Shown piece by piece: positions 43,373 through 53,423 of a stretch of 64,000 nt of DNA. Position 1 is the stretch's first letter, and each line of letters begins with the position of its first letter. The notes under the pieces were generated by a model. It saw nothing but the letters and a program-made list of their open reading frames with translations, was not told the origin of the DNA and made no database searches. The translations under genes were made by a program, and so were the position numbers. Where the stretch lies: assembly GCF_036099295.1 (NCBI RefSeq), contig NZ_CP107976.1, positions 7,936,001-8,000,000 of the forward strand, read 5' to 3'. The DNA is from Streptomyces sp. NBC_00358 (GTDB lineage Bacteria > Actinomycetota > Actinomycetes > Streptomycetales > Streptomycetaceae).

Positions 43373-44890
43373 CTAGCGCGCCTCCTGGTCGCTGTCCGGG
43401 ACGCGTGCCGCCCACATCGGCAGCCGCTCGTTCGTCCGGCGGCCCGTCCCGTTCTGCTGGGCCGGCGGCCCGCTCCGGCCGCGCAGCGCGGTGGACGGCC
43501 CGTCCCACAGCGTGCCGTCGGTCCGGTCACGCGGATCGGGGTCGATCAGCACCGCGCCGATCACCGCGATGCGCTGGTCCGCGAGCTGCCGCGCCACGGT
43601 GTGCAGCCATGCGGTGCTGCCGTGTCCGGCGCGCACGACGAGCACGGTCCGGGTGCCGAGGTACTGGAGGTCGGTCCACGCCGTGCCGGGCGCCACCGAC
43701 CCGACCCCGAGCCGGCGTTCCTGGGGGGACACGGCCCCGGCCCGTTCGCCGCTGACCACGGTCGGGTCTCCTGGTCTCGGGCGGTGCCTGGTGAGCTGCA
43801 GGCCGGGCAGATCGTCGACGACGACCACCGGCCCCTCCGCCGCCAGTGCCCTGGCGAGGTCCATCGCGATCACGCTGGTACTGCGCGCGCAGCCCAGTTC
43901 CAGCAGCGACACCGGTTCCGTGGAGCCGTGCAGCCGGGCCAGTGACGTGGTGAGCCGTTCGCGTGCCGTCCGGAACCGTCGGCGCTTCCACAACCTGGGC
44001 GACCGGCTGGGCAGTTCGGCGATGACCGAGGTGCCGAGGTTCGCCGCGATGTCCCGGCGGAGCACGGGGCGGTCCGCCACCACCGTGCCGACCGCGGCCA
44101 CTGCGAGCCCGAGTGCGAGTCCGAGGACGAACCCGATCACGGCGTCGGTGGCGGCGGCTTTGGGCAGGGAGGTTCGCACCGCGCGGGGTGCGTCCACGAC
44201 CTGTGTGCCGGCGACGAGTTGGGGCGTGCCGATGCGCGCCTCCGCGGCGCGCTGGCTGAAATCGGTGATCCGTGAGGTGAGTTCGGCCCGGCTGGCGAAG
44301 AGCGACTCCAGGTTCGCCGACGCCTTCGGCCCGCCCTGCGACGACCCGTCTCCGATCGCCTTGTTGACCTGGGCGAGTTCGCCCTGCATCCGGTCACGCT
44401 GGTCGAGCAGGGCCTTGGCCTCGGCGTCGGCGGCGTCCTTGATCCGTGTGACATGGTCCGCGACGAACGCGTCGGCCAGCGCCTTGGCGCGGGCCACCGC
44501 CTGCGCGTCGGTGTCAGCCGTCACGGTGATCTGCAGCAGGTTGTTGGTCAGGCCGACAGCCCCGTAGTCCCGCATGAAGTCCTCCGGTTTTTCCGGGGAC
44601 CCGAGGGACCGCAGGGCCTGGGCGGCGATCCGTGTGGTCTGCAGCAGCCCCACGTCGGTGCGGATCAGCGTTCCGGGATCGTTCGGCTGGTCCTCCTGAT
44701 GCGCGACCAGCACCTTGGCCACGGCGGTCGGCGGTGGCGGCAGCAGGACCGCCACCGCCGTGCCGGCGAGCAGCCCCAGCAGCGCCATGGAGCACCAGAG
44801 GCGGCGCCGCCTGCGCACCGCCACCACCAGCGCCTGCAGGTCGAGCAGCGGAGCGGCGGCCGGCGACTCCGACGTCGTACTCGTCGTCAC
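43373..44890 (-). CDS. Chain-length determinant (Wzz-like) protein with degenerate kinase-like domain
   Basis: A 505-aa protein. Helix 1 is MALLGLLAGTAVAVLLPPPP and the external coiled-coil region holds AKALLDQRDRMQGELAQVNK. Helix 2 is AVIGFVLGLALGLAVAAVGT. The remaining ~220 residues are cytosolic and resemble a BY-kinase fold: LLELGCARSTSVIAMDLARA sits where a Walker A loop would be but lacks the Gly-Lys-Ser/Thr, and VVVVDDLPGLQ stands for Walker B. It should set polymer chain length without ATP binding. GTG 44890 overlaps the upstream stop. The C-terminus is Arg/Pro-rich with no tyrosine cluster. Confidence 0.85.
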   Translation of the reverse strand: MTTSTTSESPAAAPLLDLQALVVAVRRRRRLWCSMALLGLLAGTAVAVLLPPPPTAVAKVLVAHQEDQPNDPGTLIRTDVGLLQTTRIAAQALRSLGSPEKPEDFMRDYGAVGLTNNLLQITVTADTDAQAVARAKALADAFVADHVTRIKDAADAEAKALLDQRDRMQGELAQVNKAIGDGSSQGGPKASANLESLFASRAELTSRITDFSQRAAEARIGTPQLVAGTQVVDAPRAVRTSLPKAAATDAVIGFVLGLALGLAVAAVGTVVADRPVLRRDIAANLGTSVIAELPSRSPRLWKRRRFRTARERLTTSLARLHGSTEPVSLLELGCARSTSVIAMDLARALAAEGPVVVVDDLPGLQLTRHRPRPGDPTVVSGERAGAVSPQERRLGVGSVAPGTAWTDLQYLGTRTVLVVRAGHGSTAWLHTVARQLADQRIAVIGAVLIDPDPRDRTDGTLWDGPSTALRGRSGPPAQQNGTGRRTNERLPMWAARVPDSDQEAR

Positions 44891-46254
44891 CCTGAACTTC
44901 CCTTCACGTCGTTGCCCACCGCGAGCACCGGCGTGGCGGCATCCCGAGTACGGCCGGCGGTTTGCTTGGCACGGGCCCGGACCGCGCCGGCGAGGACGAT
45001 GCCGACGACCTCGTGCTTGGCGTCCGCACAGGCCTCGGCGATACCGGCGAGCTCGGCCGCGGTCCAGGCGCCCGCGCCGAGCACGACCAGGGCACCGGAC
45101 TCGTTGTCGCGGTCCGGCACCAGTGGCTGGGAGGCCGAGACCCCCACCACCCGCAGCATCGGATCGTTCCCGGCCTCGGCGACGAGCTGCCCGGCGGCCC
45201 GGCGGGCGATCTCGTCGCCCTCCGGGACGAGGACCAACAGACGTCGGGGGGACGGCAGTTGGTCCCGGAGGCGGGAGCACACCCGCCGGTAGCGGATCTG
45301 CCTGCTCGCCTCGTCGCCCGACGACTGAGGGGTCGGCATGTCCCACCGGATGTCCACACCCAGCAGCCTGCGGATCCGGGTCCGGGTGCCACGGCCCTCC
45401 GGCCGGTGCGCGGACCGTCCACCGGGCACGTCGACGGTGCCCAGCAGCGTCGAGCCCAGCGCGGCGGAGATCTCCGGTTCGCTCCGCAGCCGGCGGCTCA
45501 TCCGTACGGCGGTGAGATGGCCGATGACGGCGAGCAGGAAGAAGAGCAGTGCCCCGCCGGCGATGAGCTGCGTCCTCGTCGGCGGTGCCTCGCCGGTCGG
45601 CCGGGCGGCCGACCCCATGACGACCATGTTGGCCTTGTTGGCGGCCGGGCCGGCCTGGTCCAGTTTGGTGATGGCCTCCTGCAGCGAGGTGCGCAGCTTC
45701 TCCAGCTCGGTGCGGGTCTGCACGCCCTCCACGGTCTGCCCCGGATCGGCCGCGTCGGCCAGGTCGGTGATGTGGCGGTTCGTCTGCACCACCATCTGCT
45801 GCAGTGCCTCCAGCTGCCCCGCCGCTTCGGGGTCGGTGTTGTCGTCCACGATCCGCGCGGCGAAGGTGACGAACTGCCGGGCCACCTCGTCGGAGAGCTG
45901 CTGTGCGCGCTTCGGGGTGTCGGCCGTGCCCGAGATCTTGATGATGTTCCCGTCGGCGGCCTTGGCGGTCACCCGATCCTGCAGCGCGCTGCCGTTGACC
46001 CCGTGCCAGTGGAGCGTGGCGGCCGCGCGGTCGATCACCACCGAACTGGTCGCCACCTCCGTCTGGGTCAGCAGCTCGCGCTCCTCCCACGCCCCCGGCA
46101 GCAGTACCGACGCCGACGTCGTGTACCGCGGCGGAAACAGGAAGGAGGCGCCGTAGCCGACGAGCGCACCCACCACGGCGAGGATCGTGAGAAGCCGCCA
46201 GCGGCGGCGGACAATCCGCCCGATCGTGACCAGGCGTATCGTGTCGTCGTTCAA
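44887..46254 (-). CDS. Second Wzz-like chain-length/export protein, TTG start
   Basis: A 455-aa protein starting at TTG 46254, whose bases overlap the upstream stop (TTGA). The N-terminus continues NDDTIRLVTIGRIVRRRWRL straight into membrane helix 1 (LLTILAVVGALVGYGASFLF). An external helical region (EALQQMVVQTNRHITDLADA) and helix 2 (GGALLFFLLAVIGHLTAVRM) follow. The cytosolic tail contains a Rossmann-like part (LLVLVPEGDEIARRAAGQLV; GALVVLGAGAWTAAELAGIA) but no P-loop. It likely forms the membrane oligomer for chain-length control together with the protein at 43373. Confidence 0.85.
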   Translation of the reverse strand: MNDDTIRLVTIGRIVRRRWRLLTILAVVGALVGYGASFLFPPRYTTSASVLLPGAWEERELLTQTEVATSSVVIDRAAATLHWHGVNGSALQDRVTAKAADGNIIKISGTADTPKRAQQLSDEVARQFVTFAARIVDDNTDPEAAGQLEALQQMVVQTNRHITDLADAADPGQTVEGVQTRTELEKLRTSLQEAITKLDQAGPAANKANMVVMGSAARPTGEAPPTRTQLIAGGALLFFLLAVIGHLTAVRMSRRLRSEPEISAALGSTLLGTVDVPGGRSAHRPEGRGTRTRIRRLLGVDIRWDMPTPQSSGDEASRQIRYRRVCSRLRDQLPSPRRLLVLVPEGDEIARRAAGQLVAEAGNDPMLRVVGVSASQPLVPDRDNESGALVVLGAGAWTAAELAGIAEACADAKHEVVGIVLAGAVRARAKQTAGRTRDAATPVLAVGNDVKGSSG

Positions 46255-47505
46255 CGCTGCGGCCTCCGCCCGGGCCGGTCCGGGCCGGCCGTCGGCACCG
46301 GAGCGCCGTCACGGCAGGCAGCGGCGTAGGCGGCGAGCAGCGAGCGCTGGGAGTTCCGCCAGGAGAGCGGCCCGTTGATCCGCTCCTGGCCGGTCTTGCC
46401 CATCCAGGCCCGCTTCTCCGGATCGTCCAGCAGCAGCGCGATGAGCCCGGCGAACTCGGCCTCGTCGTTCGCGGGCGCGTAGACGGCGGCGTCACCGGCG
46501 GAGACCCGCGCCTCCCGCAGGTCGAACGAGACGACCGGCCGGCCCATCACCATGTACTCCAGGACCTTGTTCATGGTCGACACGTCGTTGAGCGGATTGC
46601 GCGGGTCGGGGGAGAGGCACACGTCCGCGGTGGACAGGTAGCGCACCAGGTCGGCGTCCGGAATGCGCCCGGTGAACTGCACCTGCTCCGAGAGCCCGAG
46701 CCGCCGGGACAGTTCCACCATCGCGTCGAAGGTGTCACCGGCGCCGACGAACACCGCGTGCCAGTCGGTCCGTCCGAGCTCGTCGCGCAGCTTCGCGAGC
46801 GCCCGCAAGGCGTAGTCGACGCCGTCCTGCGGGCCCATGACGCCGAGGTAGCACAGCAGATGAGGCTTGCCACGCTTCAGTTCCGGCTCGGGCGGTACGG
46901 GGTGGAACCGGTCGGTGTCGGGCGCGCTGCGCACCACGAAGACGTCCTCGGGCCGCCGGCCGCCGCGGCGCACCGCGGTGTCCTTGTAGCTCTCGTTCGT
47001 GGCGAGCACGACGTCCGCCGCCCGGTAGGTCCGCCGTTCCAGCGCGCACACGGCGCGGTAGAGCAGATCCTTGCCGCGGTCGAACCGGGAGAGGTACAGC
47101 TCGGGTACCAGGTCGTGCTGGTCGAAGACGAACCGCGCTCCGCGCCGCTTCAGCCACAGTGCCGGCAGGAACAGCAGGTCGGGCGGGTTGCAGGCGTGGA
47201 CCACGTCGACCGGGCCGACCTTCCGGGCCAGCCGGAACGTGTGCCACAGCGCCGATCCGTACTCCCGCAGGTAGCCGGCCGGCCCTCCGGTGGCGGCGCG
47301 CAACGGGTAGCGGTGGATCCGCACCCCGTCGATCTCCGCCTCCGGCTCGGTGTCCCGCTTACTGCCCTGGGGACAGATGACGTGCACCTTCCATCCCGCG
47401 TCGCGCAGTGTCGTGCATTCCTGCCACACCCGCCGGTCGAACGGCACCGACAGGTTCTCCACCAGGATCAGCGCACGCCTGCCGTGCCGTTCGCCGCTGG
47501 TCGTG

Positions 47506-47516
<11 letters not shown>
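46251..47516 (-). CDS. Glycosyltransferase family 4 (WbuB-like), TTG start
   Basis: A 421-aa GT-B enzyme. RALILVENLSVPFDRRVWQE, then HVICPQGSKRDTEPEAEIDG and VVHACNPPDLLFLPALWLKR, form the acceptor domain. HLLCYLGVMGPQDGVDYALR and ADVCLSPDPRNPLNDVSTMN, followed by KVLEYMVMGRPVVSFDL, form the donor site with the conserved Glu. Family members often act early on lipid-linked sugars, adding the second residue. TTG 47516 overlaps the end of the UDP-sugar dehydrogenase gene by 11 bp; there is no better start before the Rossmann motif. Confidence 0.92.
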
Positions 47517-48825
<1,309 letters not shown>

Positions 48826-48844
48826 GACCCGTTCCTCCCCCCAG

Positions 48845-48863
48845 GCAGGCCCGTCGGGCCTGC
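48845..48863 (-). promoter_or_regulatory. Intercistronic hairpin before the UDP-sugar dehydrogenase gene
   Basis: GCAGGCCC, a GTC loop, then GGGCCTGC gives a perfect 8-bp stem in the 73-bp gap between the first and second genes of the operon. It has no T-run, so it is more likely an mRNA processing or stability element than a terminator. It sits just before the GGGGGGAGGAAC ribosome site. Confidence 0.5.
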
Positions 48864-48898
48864 GTTCCGCGTGCCGGCCGGACGGCGGCTCCCGCGCA

Positions 48899-50422
48899 TC
48901 AGTAGGCCCCCTGCCCGTAGAGCACCGCACGCAGCGTCTTCCACAAGATCACCGTGTCCAGGGCGAGCGACCAGTCCTCCACGTACCGCAGGTCCAGCCG
49001 GACCGCCTCCTCCCACGACAGGTCGCTGCGTCCGCTGATCTGCCACAGGCCGGTGAGTCCGGGCTTGACCAGCAGGCGCCGGCGGATGTCCGGGCCGTAC
49101 GCGGCGGACTCCTCGGGTAACGGAGGCCGCGGACCGACGAGCGACATCGATCCGGTGAGCACGTTGAAAAGCTGCGGGAGCTCGTCGATCGAGTACCGGC
49201 GCAGCACGGTTCCCACCCGGGTCACCCGGGGATCCCGGCGGAGCTTGAACAGCAGGCCGGCCCCCTCGTTGCGGTCGGCCAGCTCCGCTCGTGCGCCGTC
49301 GGCCCCGGCGACCATGGTGCGGAACTTGAGAATGGTGAACTCGCGGCCGTCCTTGCCGACTCTTCGCTGGCGGTAGAACGCCCCGCCCCGGCTGTCCATC
49401 AGGACAAGCAGTCCGACGAACACCATCAAGGGCGCGAACAGCATCAGCAGAATCGTTGCGCCTATGCGGTCGACGACCCCCTTGATCGCCCGGCGTCCGC
49501 CGGTGAAGGTCGGCATGCTGACCCGCAGCAGCGGGATCCCGAGCACCGCGTCGATGTGCAGCCGCGGGCCGGCCACCTCCATCAGCACGGGAGCCACGAT
49601 CATCTCGGCGTCGCTGCCTTCGAGGTTCCAGGCCAGCCGCTGCAGCCGGTCGGGCGACCAGTGCGGGTCCGGCGTGACCGCGACGACCCGGTAGCCGTCG
49701 CGGTGGACGTGGCCCGCGACGTCCGCCAGCCGTCCGACGACCTGCACTCCGTCCAGCTGGTCACCGTCGGCCCCGAGACCGTCCGTCGTGCACACCGCGT
49801 CCACCCGCCAGCCGAGGTGCGGGAACTTGCGGGTCCGGGTGATCAGGTCGCGCACGGTGGCCAGGCTCCCGGCGGCGAGCACCGGTCTCAGGCATCGCCC
49901 TTCCTTCCGCTGCTTGTGCAGCCAGAGGCGCAGCAGATACCGCGCCGTCATGGTGACGAGAGCGATCGCGGGGATGGCGACGAAGATCCAGAGTTTGATG
50001 TTGCGCGAGGTGAGGGCGATCCCGCCGAGCGCCAGCACGACGGTCGCCGTGAAGAGCGAGCGTCCGAGCCGACGGAACTCCTCGGCGCCCTGGCCGAGCA
50101 CGGCCGGAGACCACGACCGGCTCACCGCGAGGGCCCCCAGCACCAACAGCTCGGTGCCGAACGCGAGAATGCCCCACTTCTCGTGCCAGTTGGCCGCGTC
50201 CCGGGCCCCGAAGAAGTTGCCGATCGCCGCCACCACGAAGGCGGTGGCCACCGTGTCGCTGGTGACCACGGCGCGGCGGTACCGCTGTTCCCATTCGATC
50301 GCGGGCTGTCTGATCGCGCCGTTCGTCAGACGCTCGCGCGCCGACGGAAACGGGCTGGCTAATCCCCCTTGCCGCACAGAACCCCCCAGGTCCCGCAGTG
50401 GTTCGACGTGTTCGCCTAACAC
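48899..50422 (-). CDS. Exopolysaccharide polyprenyl-phosphate glycosyl-1-phosphate transferase; TTA second codon
   Basis: A 507-aa initiating sugar transferase. The N-terminal membrane part has helices in DTVATAFVVAAIGNFFGA, LAFGTELLVLGALAVSRSW and LWIFVAIPAIALVTMTARY. A central CoA-binding-like domain follows. The C-terminal catalytic domain has FYRQRRVGKDGREFTILKF, SIDELPQLFNVLTGSMSLVG and LLVKPGLTGLWQISGRSDLS, matching WbaP/CpsE enzymes. It loads the first sugar-1-P on undecaprenyl phosphate. GTG 50422 is chosen for its GGGGGAGG site; the second codon is TTA, the rare leucine codon read by the bldA tRNA. The open frame further upstream runs through tandem repeats. Confidence 0.88.
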   Translation of the reverse strand: MLGEHVEPLRDLGGSVRQGGLASPFPSARERLTNGAIRQPAIEWEQRYRRAVVTSDTVATAFVVAAIGNFFGARDAANWHEKWGILAFGTELLVLGALAVSRSWSPAVLGQGAEEFRRLGRSLFTATVVLALGGIALTSRNIKLWIFVAIPAIALVTMTARYLLRLWLHKQRKEGRCLRPVLAAGSLATVRDLITRTRKFPHLGWRVDAVCTTDGLGADGDQLDGVQVVGRLADVAGHVHRDGYRVVAVTPDPHWSPDRLQRLAWNLEGSDAEMIVAPVLMEVAGPRLHIDAVLGIPLLRVSMPTFTGGRRAIKGVVDRIGATILLMLFAPLMVFVGLLVLMDSRGGAFYRQRRVGKDGREFTILKFRTMVAGADGARAELADRNEGAGLLFKLRRDPRVTRVGTVLRRYSIDELPQLFNVLTGSMSLVGPRPPLPEESAAYGPDIRRRLLVKPGLTGLWQISGRSDLSWEEAVRLDLRYVEDWSLALDTVILWKTLRAVLYGQGAY

Positions 50423-50423
50423 T

Positions 50424-50530
50424 GTTCCTCCCCCCGGGAGGCCCCCGCCCCCCGCACAGTTCCTCCCCTTCGGGAGGCCCCCGCCCCCCGCGCACTGTTC
50501 CTCCCCTTCGGGAGGCCCCCGCCTCCCGCG
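50424..50530 (-). repeat. Three tandem ~37-bp units, each a ribosome-site-masking hairpin
   Basis: Units start at 50424, 50459 and 50497 (periods 35 and 38 bp). Each reads, on the plus strand, GTTCCTCCCC, a short loop (CC or TTC), GGGAGG, then a CCCCCGCC run. On the mRNA strand each becomes CCTCCC-loop-GGGAGGAAC, a stem that pairs the GGAGG ribosome site of the first operon gene with the upstream CCTCCC. The unit nearest the gene provides its real ribosome site; the other two are copies further upstream. Confidence 0.75.
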
Positions 50531-51442
50531 CGCGGCATCCCCGCTGTTTCGGAGCTGCTTGGTCAACCCGCCCCGGCGCCAGTGGACGCGCAGGTTCCGC
50601 CGGACTCCCGAGGGACGCCGGAACCCTTCGAAACCTCGGGTGCTCCCCGCACCCGAGCCCCCCTCGCGGGTTCCAGGAACCGATCACCCCCAAGTCTGGC
50701 GCCGGGTGCGCGAATACTGGCTTTCCGTGGCGCCGGACCTATAGATCATTACTGGTCGCCTCGTGTCCGAACATCTGAAGCATGGTCAATCTAGACCATC
50801 GGGGCCTGTATGAAGAGAGGCATGTGTGTAATTTGTGCTTGAGTTTTGAAGGTGGGTCCTGTGGGCGCCCGAGGCGTACAGGGTGGTCGAACCGGGCTAC
50901 GGGGCAGGCGAGTTGACCGTGGTGGTGTCCGGCGACATGTCCCGGAGTGTGCCCGGCCGGCTCAAGGTCGGTTCGGGGGAGTGTCCGCGGCCCGTCGCGT
51001 GGGCGAACCGCCCTTCGAGGGACGTGGTCGGTGTTTTGTTCGGGCCGCCGGTTCGGTCTGACGGGGCAGGGCGACCAGGTGGCCGCCCACGGACGTGGAA
51101 GGTGGCGCCTCGTGTTCGCCGCGGTCCCGCGGGGCTCCGGCCCATCGGCCGCCGGCCGGCTCGGGGCGGTCCGCGATCTCCCACCGGATCCCGAACGATT
51201 AGAGGTGGGCGCACCCGAGTGCGGGCCTCTCCCGAACGGCGGCGGAATCGGGCATGATGGGTCATCCGTACCGGTCAAGCGACTCTACGCCGTTGTCAGA
51301 ACTGAACCATTCACCGTTCACACACGTCGAGCGGATGTCGCTCCGTCGTACCCGTCACACGCTGCCCGGCCACATCCGCGCAGCGGTGCGATCCGGTGGC
51401 ACCGCGACAGCAGCAATGTCGTCAACCTCGGAAGGAAGTCCC
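50531..51442. other. Long non-coding gap between divergent exopolysaccharide and FHA-FAD genes
   Basis: About 0.9 kb without a credible gene. Bases 50715-50850 are the most AT-rich part of the window and probably hold the leftward exopolysaccharide promoter. An inverted repeat ATGGTC-N6-GACCAT sits at 50782-50799, and a GTGTGTAATTTGTGCTTGAG stretch follows. The rest (50860-51400) is high-GC. Open frames here lack ribosome sites and recognisable domains. I could not assign promoter boxes with confidence. Confidence 0.55.
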
Positions 51443-53350
51443 GTGGCGCCGGTGCTTGTTGGACGCGAAGGAATACTGGCCGGAGAGCGCATACCGGTGA
51501 TCGGCACCCGGGTCACCTTCGGGCGCAATCCCGAGAACACCGTCGTCGTCTCCAGTCTGAGCGTCTCGCGCTTCCACGCGGAGATCGTCCTCGACGACAC
51601 CCAGGGCTACGTGCTCCGCGACTGCGGAAGCAGCAACGGCACCGCGGTGAACGGTGAGGAGATCGACTCCCAACTCCTCAAGCCCGGGGACGACATCACC
51701 ATCGGGGACCAGGAGTTCCGCTTCGAGGTCCCGGACGCCATGGAGACGATCATGGCGCTCTCCTTGCCGAGGTCCCTGACCCACGGTGACGAGGAGACCG
51801 AACGCGGGCCCGTGCTGCGGGTCACCATCGCGGGCGGCGGCCCCGTCGGCCTGTCGCTCGCCCTCCTGCTGGAGCACTTCCTCGGCGCCCAGGTGGACAT
51901 CACCGTCTACGACGGCCGCTGGCGCAAACAGGGCCGCCGCATCGTCTGGAAGGACGTGAGCCAGGGCAATGTGCGGCGCCAGCAGGTCGTGACCGTGCAG
52001 AGCCGTCAGTACCTGAGTCTGCCCGAGGAGGCGCAGGCCCGGCTCTTCGACCCGGACAACTACACCGAGATGTGGCCCTCCGGCCCCGACTCGATCGGCG
52101 ATCACCACCCGCGCAACATGCGTATCGCCTACATCGAGGACCGGCTTCTGGAGGTGGCCAACGAGAAGCCGGGCCGGATCCGGCTCGTCCCCGCCCGGTT
52201 CAGCGTCGACGAACAACAGGACGCCCTGACCACCCAGCACGTACTGGCGATCTGTGACGGCGGGCGGTCGCACACCCGTGAGTACTTCGCCGCCAAATTC
52301 GGCAAAGCGGACGCGTCCATCTACTCGCTGAACGACCGGCATCTCCAGGACGTCATCCTCGGACTGCGCGTGAAGTCGGCTCTGGCCGATCCCATGGCGG
52401 TACTGCTGACCGTCGGGCAGAACCGGTTCCTGCTGAACTCCCTGCGTGGCGAGGGGTTCCTCAACATGCGCCTGACGGACGCGGAGGCCGCGGAAGTCGT
52501 CGGCATCGACCCGGTCCGCCGTGTCTTCGAGGAGTGCATCGCCTCGCGTCCCTGCGTCATGGGGCGCGACGAGCACGGCGACTTCCGGTGCTCCACGCAC
52601 AGCACACTGTTCCTGCCGGCGCTCATCAGGGGCTCGGCCCTGTGGAAGCGGGTGGGTGAGGGGCTGCGCCTGTTCGGGGTCGAGCCCCACGAACTGAACG
52701 CGGTCACCTCATTTCGCCTGGACATGGTGCAACGCCCGCGATTCACGGCCGAGTTGCTGCCACCGACGGCCAACTCCACCGGTACGTACGGCTTTTTGCT
52801 GGGTGACGCCGCCAACTCGATCCACTTCTGGCCGGGCCGGGGACTCAACAGCGGCCTGGCCTCGGCGATCTCGCTCGCACGGTCCCTCAACGGGGCGTGG
52901 AACGGCAAGCCCTTCCGGGACGCCGACTTCCTGCGCCACGAGGCCGCCATGTCGATGCTCCAGTACCGCCACAAGAGCCGTGCCTGGAAGGCGATGGTGA
53001 CCACCGACGACCAGGGCGCCACCTGGGCGATCAAGGACATCATCGCGCACGGCATCGACGGAATCGCCGAGGAGCCGGACCGCGAGGCCGACACCGCGAC
53101 GCTGCTGGAGCGGCTGCGCGGGATCCGCTCCCGGCTGGCGAAGCGCATGTCCGGGCTGCCGGACGACGAGGCCATCCTGGAGCGGCTGGGAACCCTGGAG
53201 GACGGCACCCTGCGCATGCTGGTCCTCAGCGGTGCCTGGGACACCCTCACCATGGGCGGCGAGGAGGTCGACATCGACATCTTCTACGGGCAGGACTCCG
53301 CCGCGGCGGCGGCCGCCGTCGAGGCACTGGAGCCGGCCGTGCCGCTCTGA
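51443..53350 (+). CDS. FHA domain fused to FAD-dependent monooxygenase-like protein
   Basis: A 635-aa protein. The first ~90 residues are a forkhead-associated domain with phosphothreonine-binding residues: VTFGRNPENTVVVSSLSVSR, then FHAEIVLDD and GSSNGTAVNGEEIDSQLLKP. From about residue 115 comes a flavoprotein: RVTIAGGGPVGLSLALLLEH is the FAD-binding GxGxxG. HVLAICDGGRSHTREYFAAK and YGFLLGDAANSIHFWPGRGL (the GD...R motif of aromatic hydroxylases) follow, then a long helical end. GTG 51443 has a GGAAGGAAG site and starts just before the FHA domain; an ATG at 51416 has none. The combination suggests an oxidoreductase recruited to Ser/Thr-phosphorylated partners (inference). Confidence 0.85.
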   Translation: MAPVLVGREGILAGERIPVIGTRVTFGRNPENTVVVSSLSVSRFHAEIVLDDTQGYVLRDCGSSNGTAVNGEEIDSQLLKPGDDITIGDQEFRFEVPDAMETIMALSLPRSLTHGDEETERGPVLRVTIAGGGPVGLSLALLLEHFLGAQVDITVYDGRWRKQGRRIVWKDVSQGNVRRQQVVTVQSRQYLSLPEEAQARLFDPDNYTEMWPSGPDSIGDHHPRNMRIAYIEDRLLEVANEKPGRIRLVPARFSVDEQQDALTTQHVLAICDGGRSHTREYFAAKFGKADASIYSLNDRHLQDVILGLRVKSALADPMAVLLTVGQNRFLLNSLRGEGFLNMRLTDAEAAEVVGIDPVRRVFEECIASRPCVMGRDEHGDFRCSTHSTLFLPALIRGSALWKRVGEGLRLFGVEPHELNAVTSFRLDMVQRPRFTAELLPPTANSTGTYGFLLGDAANSIHFWPGRGLNSGLASAISLARSLNGAWNGKPFRDADFLRHEAAMSMLQYRHKSRAWKAMVTTDDQGATWAIKDIIAHGIDGIAEEPDREADTATLLERLRGIRSRLAKRMSGLPDDEAILERLGTLEDGTLRMLVLSGAWDTLTMGGEEVDIDIFYGQDSAAAAAAVEALEPAVPL

Positions 53351-53423
53351 GCGGGACCGGAGTGATCGTTCACTCGACCCGCTTGCACCGTGGAGGGCCG
53401 GAGGTGCGCGCTAAGGTGCCCGT

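Noticed and set aside
50423..50566. N-terminal extension of the sugar transferase through the tandem repeats
   Set aside because: The extension would be a Gly/Pro/Cys repeat peptide unlike the family. The GTG at 50422 has a strong ribosome site. Kept only as an alternative.
50883..51257. Possible gene in the gap before the FHA-FAD fusion
   Set aside because: The frame is Arg/Pro-rich, has no ribosome site or domain, and several competing frames of equal quality exist there.
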